From positions 1 to 9,086 of the forward strand of contig CALAXC010000197.1 of assembly GCA_937894775.1 (NCBI GenBank): a stretch of 9,086 nt of DNA, in the 5' to 3' direction. Position 1 is the first letter of the stretch, and each line of letters begins with the position of its first letter. This document shows, in pieces, positions 1 through 6,071 of this stretch. Source of the DNA: an uncultured Clostridia bacterium (GTDB taxonomy: Bacteria > Bacillota > Clostridia > Oscillospirales > CAG-272). The translations under genes and the position numbers were made by a program. Below the pieces are notes generated by a model. It was not told the origin of the DNA, searched no databases, and was given only the letters and a program-made list of their open reading frames with translations.

Positions 1-2498
1 TCTTCAATGTGGAGAGAGGTATACATATCCTCGCGAACGAGTCTCTCGTTAAGAAGGACCGCGTCCTCGTAGTTATAACCTTCCCAGGTCATAAATCCGA
101 TAAGCGCATTCTTACCGAGAGAGATCTCACCGTTACTTGTAGCAGGACCGTCTGCGATGACCTGTCCCTTTGTTACGTAATCGCCGCAGCTTACAACAGG
201 TCTCTGATTAAAGCAGGTTCCCTGGTTTGTTTTCTTGAACTTAATAAGCTCATAGGTTTCCTTAACGGGAAGATTTTCAAGATCGTTCTCGGCAGCATCT
301 CTGTCCGAAACAACAACGATTCTCGTTGCGTCAACCTTTTCTACAGTACCCGAATACTTAGCAACTATAACAACGCCAGAATCGACAGCCGCCTTGTATT
401 CCATACCCGTTCCTACTATAGGACTGTCGGTAACCATAAGCGGAACCGCCTGCTTCTGCATGTTAGATCCCATAAGAGCACGGGAGTTATCGTCGTTTTC
501 AAGGAAGGGTATCATCGCGGTAGCAACCGATACGACCATCTTAGGCGAAACGTCCATAAAGTCCACCTCAGAAGGCAATCTTTCAACAAATTCACCCTTA
601 TCTCTTGCGGTAACTCTGTCGTGAACAAAGCATCCATTCTCGTCAAGAGGCTCGTTTGCGGGAACTATTACATAGTTATCTTCCTTATCGGCAGTCATAT
701 ATACTACCTCATCGGTAACTCTTCCGCTCTCCTTATCGATCTTTCTGAAAGGAGCTTCGATAAATCCGTAATCGTTTATCTTTGCGTAAGTTGTAAGATA
801 GGAAATAAGACCGATATTAGGACCTTCAGGTGTCTCAATAGGACACATACGTCCGTAGTGAGTATAGTGTACGTCACGGACATCGAAGGATGCGCGGTCT
901 CTCGAAAGACCTCCTGGACCGAGCGCTGACAAACGGCGCTTATGAGTAAGCTCTGCAAGAGGGTTGTTCTGATCCATAAACTGTGAAAGCTGTGAGGATG
1001 CAAAGAACTCTCTTACTACCGTTGTGACAGGCTTGATATTGATGAGAGATGCGGGAGTAAGCTTTTCGCCATCCTGGATCGTCATTCTCTCTTTTACTAT
1101 TTTATCCATTCTTGTAAAGCCTATACGGAGCTGATTCTGAAGCTGCTCGCCTACCGAACGGATACGGCGGTTTCCAAGGTGATCTATATCATCCTTGGTT
1201 CCAACGCCCTGCATAAAGTTAAGCATATAGTTGATCGATGCGAAAACGTCATCATAAGTAAGACACTTGGGGCAAAGATCTGCAATTCTATCCTTAACAG
1301 CAGCCTTAACCGCGTCAACGTCATCACCGAATTCCTCAACGATAGACATAAGAACAGGAATTCTTACCTTTTCATTTACACCGCAATCCTTAAGATCGTA
1401 GCCGAGAATATGCTCGGGGAATATCGTGTTATTGGAGAATACTTTAAGCTTCTTACCATTATCAAGCTCAATAATGACCTCGTTTACAGCAGCATTCTCG
1501 ATTGCGTGAGCATCTTCGTTTGTAAGAACAGCTCCTGCCTCAAAAAGTACTTCTCCGGTAAGCGGACTTACAACATCTGCCGCAAGCTTGCGTCCTCTTA
1601 TACGTGAATGAATAGCAAGCTTCTTATCAAACTTATAACGTCCGACAGCCGCGATATCATAACGCTTGCAATCGAAGAAATAGTTTGTGATCTGAGTTTG
1701 GGCAGCCTCCTGCGTTGCGGGTTCGCCGGGACGAAGCTTCTTGTAGATCTCCTTAAGAGCCTCTACACCGAAGCGCTGTCCGGAGGTGCTTGAAAGGATC
1801 TCTGTTTCATCCTTATCGAAAGTAACAACAAGATTGTCATCCTCTCCGAAAAACTCATATATATCATCTCTTGTATCCTTACCGTAGCTCATAAACATAA
1901 GAGCTCTTATAAACACAGTAAGGGGAAGCTTTCTGGTCTTATCAATACGTACGAATATAACGCCGTTTGCATCGACCTCATATTCAAGCCAAGCTCCTCT
2001 GTAAGGAATGACCTGAACGGAATACGTGTCGTTTCCGACCTTGTCTATCTCTGTGGAATAATACATGCCCGGAGAACGGATGATCTGAGAAACTATAACT
2101 CTCTCCGCTCCGTTGATAACGAAAGTACCGGTATCCGTCATTATCGGGAAATCTCCCATAAATATCTCGGTTTCCTTTACTTCGCCCGTAAGCTTATTGG
2201 TAAGACGTACACCGACCTTAAGAGGCGCCGCGTAGTTAGTTCCTCTTTCCTTACACTCCTCAACGGTATACTTAGTCTTTTTGTCAAGTGAATACGATAC
2301 GAACTCAATAAGAAGATTATTAGAATGATCGGTTATAGGCGACACATCCTCAAGGACCTCCTTAAGTCCTTCTTCCAAGAACCACTTGAAAGACTTTGTT
2401 TGCACTTCGACCAGACTTGGAAGCTCACACGGAAATTGATTTTTAGCAAAACTCTTTCTCGTGTTCTGACCAAGCTTTTGTTCTTTTACATTGACCAT
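1..2498 (-). CDS. rpoB: DNA-directed RNA polymerase subunit beta, N-terminal 832 codons (cut by the left edge)
   Basis: This is the beta subunit of RNA polymerase, which forms the catalytic cleft with beta'. The reading frame is open without a stop from the ATG at 2498 to the edge, exactly 832 codons plus 2 nt, so no net frameshift is present. Recognisable segments are the N-terminal LPSLVEVQTKSFKWF (about residues 24-38), the fork and rifampicin pocket SSQLSQFMDQNNPL (about 501-514), THKRRLSALGPGGL (about 518-531), RMCPIETPEGPNIGL, and GYNYEDAVLLNERLVRED (807-824). E811-D812 match the acidic pair E813-D814 of E. coli beta. From family length, roughly 400 C-terminal residues should lie beyond the edge, probably followed by rpoC. 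The start at 2498 is preferred because homology begins there and GGAG lies 11 nt upstream. An in-frame ATG at 2576 would add 26 residues, but its GAGG abuts the codon. No rplL is directly upstream; the gene has its own promoter. Confidence 0.98.
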   Translation of the reverse strand, partial: MVNVKEQKLGQNTRKSFAKNQFPCELPSLVEVQTKSFKWFLEEGLKEVLEDVSPITDHSNNLLIEFVSYSLDKKTKYTVEECKERGTNYAAPLKVGVRLTNKLTGEVKETEIFMGDFPIMTDTGTFVINGAERVIVSQIIRSPGMYYSTEIDKVGNDTYSVQVIPYRGAWLEYEVDANGVIFVRIDKTRKLPLTVFIRALMFMSYGKDTRDDIYEFFGEDDNLVVTFDKDETEILSSTSGQRFGVEALKEIYKKLRPGEPATQEAAQTQITNYFFDCKRYDIAAVGRYKFDKKLAIHSRIRGRKLAADVVSPLTGEVLFEAGAVLTNEDAHAIENAAVNEVIIELDNGKKLKVFSNNTIFPEHILGYDLKDCGVNEKVRIPVLMSIVEEFGDDVDAVKAAVKDRIADLCPKCLTYDDVFASINYMLNFMQGVGTKDDIDHLGNRRIRSVGEQLQNQLRIGFTRMDKIVKERMTIQDGEKLTPASLINIKPVTTVVREFFASSQLSQFMDQNNPLAELTHKRRLSALGPGGLSRDRASFDVRDVHYTHYGRMCPIETPEGPNIGLISYLTTYAKINDYGFIEAPFRKIDKESGRVTDEVVYMTADKEDNYVIVPANEPLDENGCFVHDRVTARDKGEFVERLPSEVDFMDVSPKMVVSVATAMIPFLENDDNSRALMGSNMQKQAVPLMVTDSPIVGTGMEYKAAVDSGVVIVAKYSGTVEKVDATRIVVVSDRDAAENDLENLPVKETYELIKFKKTNQGTCFNQRPVVSCGDYVTKGQVIADGPATSNGEISLGKNALIGFMTWEGYNYEDAVLLNERLVREDMYTSLHIE

Positions 2499-2703
2499 TA
2501 ATTTAACCACTCCATTCAAAATATTTCCGCCGCTTTTCACGGAAGGCAGAAGCGTTGCCACCAGACTTATTCTCATCCTCGCGCACACGTATATATATAA
2601 ATACGGAAGAAAGTCGCCTTCTTACCGTCCCTTCACCGCATTCTTTATATATTTTTCTGTACGCACAGGTCAAAAATAGGCATAGTAAGCAATTATAATG
2701 CAG
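2499..2703 (-). promoter_or_regulatory. Long structured 5' leader of rpoB
   Basis: The predicted transcript start near 2703 leaves about 205 nt before the rpoB ATG. The leader contains a hairpin at 2603-2628 (ACGG-T-AAGAA pairing with TTCTT-CCGT, one bulged T, 7-nt loop). A second hairpin at 2525-2551 (TTCTGCC with GGCGGAA, one G-U pair, 13-nt loop) ends 12 nt before the GGAG site. A weaker CGTAT/ATACG pairing (2589-2593 with 2601-2605) shares bases with the 2603-2628 stem, so those two cannot form together. Neither strong stem is followed by a clear U-run, so a simple terminator-attenuator is not shown. Control by a bound protein or masking of the start region is possible but is only inference. 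The 12-codon ORF beginning at 2683 lacks a ribosome-binding site. Confidence 0.5.
2510..2513 (-). promoter_or_regulatory. Ribosome-binding site that decides the rpoB start
   Basis: GGAG on the minus strand lies 11 nt upstream of the ATG at 2498. It favours this start over the in-frame ATG at 2576, whose only purine-rich match (GAGG, 2577-2580) directly touches the start codon and could not position a ribosome there. Confidence 0.7.
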
Positions 2704-2709
2704 TTTAAG

Positions 2710-2738
2710 ATTATATCACATTTGTCAATACTTGTCAA
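2710..2738 (-). promoter_or_regulatory. Consensus sigma-A promoter for rpoB
   Basis: On the minus strand a perfect -35 TTGACA (2733-2738) is separated by 17 nt from a perfect -10 TATAAT (2710-2715), and a TGA extension precedes the -10. A second TTGACA (2723-2728) overlaps the spacer but has no -10 at a usable distance. A further TATAAT at 2692-2697 has only a poor -35 and may be a minor start. The expected transcript start is near 2703. Confidence 0.88.
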
Positions 2739-2857
2739 GAGTTTTTTTAATATTTTTTTCTTTTTAATTTATACAAACGTAAAAACCAATGCAAATTTAA
2801 TTTTTCAGCCCTTTTATGAGATAAGTTTTAAAAAAATTATTTTTTTTCAAAAAACTA
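2739..2857. promoter_or_regulatory. A/T-tract block between divergent promoters, probable UP elements
   Basis: This 119-nt stretch between the two -35 boxes is built of runs of T and A. Next to the rpoB -35 it reads on the minus strand as alternating A-runs (2740-2768). Next to the rpsT -35 it has A-run, ATT, T-run, A-run (2830-2854). Phased A/T tracts directly upstream of -35 boxes are the usual form of UP elements contacted by the alpha C-terminal domain, and they bend DNA. I see no gene in it; the short ORF across 2698-2880 is only T- and A-rich noise. Confidence 0.6.
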
Positions 2858-2886
2858 TTGCAAAGTCAAAAAAAGTGTGATATTAT
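2858..2886 (+). promoter_or_regulatory. Extended -10 promoter for rpsT
   Basis: A TTGCAA -35 (2858-2863), 17-nt spacer and TATTAT -10 (2881-2886) are preceded by TGA (2878-2880), giving an extended -10 of the same TGA type as the facing rpoB promoter. The expected transcript start is near 2892-2893, about 80 nt before the rpsT ATG. Confidence 0.8.
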
Positions 2887-2890
2887 ATAT

Positions 2891-2931
2891 GGGTATATAG
2901 ACGAATACACCGTATACCCTCTCATATACGG
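2891..2931 (+). promoter_or_regulatory. rpsT leader with two mutually exclusive hairpins
   Basis: GGGTATA (2891-2897) can pair with TATACCC (2913-2919). Alternatively CCGTATA (2910-2916) can pair with TATACGG (2925-2931). Both are perfect 7-bp stems and share bases 2913-2916, so only one can form at a time. No U-run follows either stem. S20 represses its own synthesis in E. coli, so translational feedback through this leader is a reasonable guess. If transcription starts at 2893 rather than 2891, the first stem loses two base pairs and weakens. Confidence 0.45.
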
Positions 2932-2972
2932 CGTTCATCTTTTTATTTTACTATGTAACGGAGGTAAAAACG

Positions 2973-3233
2973 ATGCCGAATATCAAAAGTGCTAAAAAGC
3001 GTGTTATCGTAACACAGACAAAGACACTTCAGAACAAGATGTTCAAAACACAGCTTAAGACCGATATCAAAAAGTATCAGGCTGCTCTCGCTGCCGGTGA
3101 TACAGCTCTTGCTCAGCAAACATATAAAATTGCGGTAAAGAAGATCGATAAGGCTGCAGCTCGCGGAATCATACACAAGAATGCCGCCGCTCGCAAAAAG
3201 AGTCAGTTTACAAAAGCTCTTAACAATATTTAA
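2973..3233 (+). CDS. rpsT: 30S ribosomal protein S20
   Basis: S20 is a primary 16S rRNA-binding protein of the small subunit body. The 86-residue product has the family size. It starts with the diagnostic MPNIKSAKKRV, is rich in Lys and Ala, and carries the conserved C-terminal helix AARGIIHKNAAARKKS (about residues 63-78). Helical segments TDIKKYQAALAAGD and IAVKKIDKAAA lie between. The start is clear: GGAGG at 2960-2964, 8 nt before ATG. Transcription comes from the promoter at 2858-2886 and probably ends at the stem-loop at 3245-3278. Its divergent position beside rpoB is unusual in my experience of Firmicutes gene order. Confidence 0.97.
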   Translation: MPNIKSAKKRVIVTQTKTLQNKMFKTQLKTDIKKYQAALAAGDTALAQQTYKIAVKKIDKAAARGIIHKNAAARKKSQFTKALNNI

Positions 3234-3244
3234 CTTGACAATTT

Positions 3245-3278
3245 CCGTACTTAGTCCTCACCGCTATGTACGGTTTTT
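3245..3278 (+). terminator. Intrinsic terminator after rpsT
   Basis: CCGTAC-T-TAG (3245-3254) pairs with CTA-T-GTACGG (3264-3273), giving nine base pairs around one T-T mismatch with a 9-nt loop. TTTTT follows (3274-3278), then GC and TTTT. It lies 11 nt past the rpsT stop and only 6 nt before the cysK ribosome-binding site, so cysK may depend on read-through. Confidence 0.8.
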
Positions 3279-3301
3279 GCTTTTAAGGAGTTTATCAAAA
3301 A

Positions 3302-4237
3302 ATGATATACAGGAATATATCCGAGCTTATAGGCGCAACTCCTCTTCTTTCGGTTGACGGATATTCAAAAAAATATGCAAACGGAGCAAAGCTCTTATGT
3401 AAGCTTGAATACCTCAACCCAGCAGGAAGCGCAAAGGATAGAGTGGCTCTCTCAATGATAAACGATGCAGAGCAAAAAGATCTTATAAGCAAAGAAAAAA
3501 ACACCGTAATAATCGAGCCGACCAGCGGAAATACGGGAATCGGTCTTGCGGCAATATGCGCATCAAGAGGATACAGCCTGATTTTAACTATGCCCGAAAC
3601 TATGAGCATCGAGCGCAGACGTTTGCTTGCGGCATACGGTGCGAAGATAGTGCTTACCGATGGCGCGCTCGGAATGCAAGGGGCTATCGATGAGGCAAAA
3701 AAGCTTGCAGCTTCTATGCCATCATCATTTATTCCCTCTCAATTTTCAAATCCCGCAAATCCAAAAGCGCATTATCTGACAACTGCACCCGAGATATGGA
3801 AAGACACCGACGGAAAAGTTGATGTTTTTGTTGCAGGTATCGGTACAGGCGGGACTATTTCGGGGGTTGCAAAATTTTTAAAGGAAAAAGATCCGAGTAT
3901 AAAGATAATCGGAGTAGAGCCTAAATCCTCCCCTCTTTTAAGCGAGGGCAGAACGGGACCTCACGGACTCCAAGGGATAGGTGCTAATTTTATTCCCGAA
4001 AATTACGATGCGTCGCTAGTCGACGAAATAATAACAGTAAGCGAGCAAGATGCCTATATCACCGCGCAAAGGCTCGCACAAAGCGAAGGCATTCTTTGCG
4101 GAATAACATCGGGCGCTGCACTTTTTGCCGCCACCGTTCTTTCGCAGAAAAACAAGTATAAAGATAAGACTACGGTCGTTCTGCTCCCCGATACGGGTGA
4201 CAGATATCTTTCCACACCACTTTTTGATAAAATATAA
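3302..4237 (+). CDS. cysK: Cysteine synthase A (O-acetylserine sulfhydrylase)
   Basis: This is a PLP-dependent, cytosolic enzyme that joins O-acetylserine and sulfide into cysteine and acetate. The 311 residues match the family length. Visible motifs are the Schiff-base lysine K45 in NPAGSAKDR, the substrate-binding loop PTSGNTG (73-79), MSIERRRLLAAYGA (101-114), the PLP-phosphate loop GTGGT (181-185), the pyridine-contacting serine region GITSGAA (267-273, S270), and the C-terminal LPDTGDRYLST (295-305). AAGGAG at 3285-3290 lies 11 nt before ATG. No dedicated promoter is visible in the 68 nt after rpsT: a TTGACA at 3235-3240 has no -10 at usable spacing. No serine acetyltransferase gene is adjacent. 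A cystathionine beta-synthase of the same fold is less likely because the protein lacks extra domains and the loop sequences fit CysK. Confidence 0.93.
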   Translation: MIYRNISELIGATPLLSVDGYSKKYANGAKLLCKLEYLNPAGSAKDRVALSMINDAEQKDLISKEKNTVIIEPTSGNTGIGLAAICASRGYSLILTMPETMSIERRRLLAAYGAKIVLTDGALGMQGAIDEAKKLAASMPSSFIPSQFSNPANPKAHYLTTAPEIWKDTDGKVDVFVAGIGTGGTISGVAKFLKEKDPSIKIIGVEPKSSPLLSEGRTGPHGLQGIGANFIPENYDASLVDEIITVSEQDAYITAQRLAQSEGILCGITSGAALFAATVLSQKNKYKDKTTVVLLPDTGDRYLSTPLFDKI

Positions 4238-4278
4238 TCAATATATTTTAAAACAACAAAGAAAAGGAGAATTAACTT

Positions 4279-5952
4279 ATGAAAAAAATTCTTTTATCTC
4301 TTATTGCTCTGTTGCTTTGCTTCTGCACAGTGTTTACACTTGCATCCTGCGGAAAGAAAGGTAACGAAAACTATTCAGATTCGGATAGCGGAAGCGCTTC
4401 CGACGGAGAGACCAACCCCGCAGAAGAAGAAATTTCAGACGCAGATCCCTCAACGGCAGAAACAATATTTGCCGATATGAAGAAAGCGTACAATGACACT
4501 CTCGCTTACAACGGCGCTTATTCGATCGATATAGATTGGACCGAGAATCAGGATGACTCTCAGGCAGGTAAAGGCGCTGAGGTAACCTCCTCAAAGCATG
4601 TAACCAAGGAAACCTACACAGCAGACCCCGAAGCAGGTAAAAGCTCGGCAACATCTTCTTACGAAGCCTTTGAAAACGGAACGATGACATCTTCCACCGA
4701 GCAGGCAAAGAAGATATACACCGAAAACAGCAAATATTATCTTTTCCAATCGGTAGCTTCCGACGGTCAGGATGCAGCTTCAAGCTGCAATACACTCTCT
4801 TCTTACGCGCTTAAGAACGAGAATAACGCAATGCTTCTCAAGACATTCTTTACAACAAAGAAGCACTTTACAGAAAGCTTTGGAGATCCCTTTGCCGCTT
4901 CTTCAGCAAGCGATCTCAAAAAGATAAACACAAGCGTTATAAACGAGATCAAGGCTAACCAGAAAGCACTTTACGAATCTCAGGGCTATACCGTTTCTCA
5001 GCTCAACGCATCTGCAAAAATCGCATTCAGCAATTCAAAAGACGGAACAAATATGTTCAAGAGAACGGTAACTATCGTAAGCAATATAAAGAACGAAGGC
5101 GGTACATATCAGAAGAACCTCACTATCGAAAGCTTGCTTAAAACAAAAGACGGAAAGATAACCACCTTCTCAAGTATTTCAACAGTTTCTTCTCTTGAGG
5201 ATCTCGAAAGCGGAAGCAACTACCAGACAGAGTCCACCTCTTCCCTCACCTACAACTTCGATTATAAGTTCAACACAAAGAGCTATAACGATATAAAGGC
5301 TTCAACTCCCGCAGAGGTAACAGAAGCTCCAGATTATTTTGAGTATATTCCGCTTACTCTCGTTATCAACGACAATGAAGTAAATATTTTGATAACCGGT
5401 GAAGCAACCGCAGAAAACCCAATCTCTGCTATTGTTGACAGCGCTATCAACGAGCGTTTCTCAGATCCGCTTATAGAATATGACGATGCAGAATGGTACA
5501 CAGACAAAGATTGCAAAAACAAGCTCAACCTGGCTTCTATCAACTCTCCTGACAAGATAAAGAATCTTGGTAAGATCTACAACAATACATTCAAAGTAAA
5601 CGGAAACGCAGCGCTCTTTATTGATTCGGGTGTTGCTTCGGTAAATATTCCTAACGATTATAAGATAGTATTCGGTGACACACTTACAGCAGAGCCTGTA
5701 TTGGCTTCCGCAAACGTTATCGAAACTAATGAGGATAACATATTCCCCATTCGTTACGAAGCTATCCCAGGTGAAATGCACTCGATAAAGCTCAACAAAG
5801 AAGCTCTCAACACTAAAGATTTCCAGGAAGATTCCGACGGAACTTTCTTCCTTGATTTCTCCTACACGGGCGGAAACATCTACTTCATAAGCCATACAAG
5901 TGTACTCAATAAAACTTGCTTCACGCTTGATGCTTATTATGTAACGTTCTGA
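4279..5952 (+). CDS. Lipoprotein of unknown family
   Basis: I do not recognise this 557-residue protein. It begins with a lipoprotein signal peptide: MKK, a hydrophobic stretch over residues 4-20, and the lipobox LASC with the lipidated cysteine at C24, so the mature protein should be anchored outside the cell membrane. Residues 25-58 form a low-complexity Ser/Asp/Glu/Gly linker. Two regions seem to follow. Residues 60-345 are Ser/Thr/Lys/Asn-rich with alternating polar and hydrophobic residues that suggest beta structure. Residues 353-557 contain a hydrophobic strand (YIPLTLVI, 356-363) and end in YYVTF. No membrane segment follows the signal, and there are few cysteines (170, 412, 547). AAGGAG at 4264-4269 is 9 nt before ATG. 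It lies 41 nt behind cysK with no terminator between, so co-transcription is likely. A substrate-binding or LolA/LppX-like role is conceivable but unsupported by any motif I can see. Confidence 0.85.
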   Translation: MKKILLSLIALLLCFCTVFTLASCGKKGNENYSDSDSGSASDGETNPAEEEISDADPSTAETIFADMKKAYNDTLAYNGAYSIDIDWTENQDDSQAGKGAEVTSSKHVTKETYTADPEAGKSSATSSYEAFENGTMTSSTEQAKKIYTENSKYYLFQSVASDGQDAASSCNTLSSYALKNENNAMLLKTFFTTKKHFTESFGDPFAASSASDLKKINTSVINEIKANQKALYESQGYTVSQLNASAKIAFSNSKDGTNMFKRTVTIVSNIKNEGGTYQKNLTIESLLKTKDGKITTFSSISTVSSLEDLESGSNYQTESTSSLTYNFDYKFNTKSYNDIKASTPAEVTEAPDYFEYIPLTLVINDNEVNILITGEATAENPISAIVDSAINERFSDPLIEYDDAEWYTDKDCKNKLNLASINSPDKIKNLGKIYNNTFKVNGNAALFIDSGVASVNIPNDYKIVFGDTLTAEPVLASANVIETNEDNIFPIRYEAIPGEMHSIKLNKEALNTKDFQEDSDGTFFLDFSYTGGNIYFISHTSVLNKTCFTLDAYYVTF

Positions 5953-5970
5953 TTTTAAACATTATTAAAT

Positions 5971-6014
5971 AAAATAGGGTGTCTCAAATGCAAATTTGAG
6001 ACACCCTATTTTTT
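5971..6014. terminator. Bidirectional intrinsic terminator with 19-bp perfect stem
   Basis: Bases 5971-5989 pair without mismatch with 5994-6012 around a GCAA tetraloop. The stem core is TAGGGTGTCTCAAAT and its flanks are AAAA and TTTT. The T-run at 6009-6014 terminates the lipoprotein transcript, and the A-run at 5971-5974 does the same for the minus-strand radical SAM transcript. It sits 18 nt after the lipoprotein stop and about 57 nt after the stop of the opposing gene. Confidence 0.92.
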
Positions 6015-6071
6015 ATATTTATCAAAATCGGTGTTTTTTTGATCCCGTCAAATATAACAATCCTCTTCCGC

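Noticed and set aside
9..929. 306-codon plus-strand ORF
   Set aside because: It is the antisense shadow of rpoB: the minus strand encodes an unmistakable RpoB, and the plus-strand translation has no family features.
2648..2683. Twelve-codon leader peptide ORF in the rpoB leader (minus strand, ATG at 2683)
   Set aside because: No ribosome-binding site and no run of a single regulatory amino acid codon.
2692..2697. Second TATAAT on the minus strand as the main rpoB promoter
   Set aside because: Its -35 position reads TGTGAT, a poor match, while the promoter just upstream is perfect. It could at most be a minor start.
2698..2880. 60-codon plus-strand ORF in the AT-rich intergenic region
   Set aside because: It is made of T- and A-runs, overlaps both promoters and has no ribosome-binding site.
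3235..3240. Perfect TTGACA as a possible cysK -35
   Set aside because: No -10 lies 16-19 nt downstream; the nearest candidate, TATGTA at 3265-3270, is 24 nt away and inside the terminator stem.
4334..4795. Minus-strand ORF opposite the lipoprotein gene (also 5461-5895)
   Set aside because: Both are shadows created by biased codons in the lipoprotein gene, with Arg/Leu- or Val/Tyr-heavy nonsense sequence.
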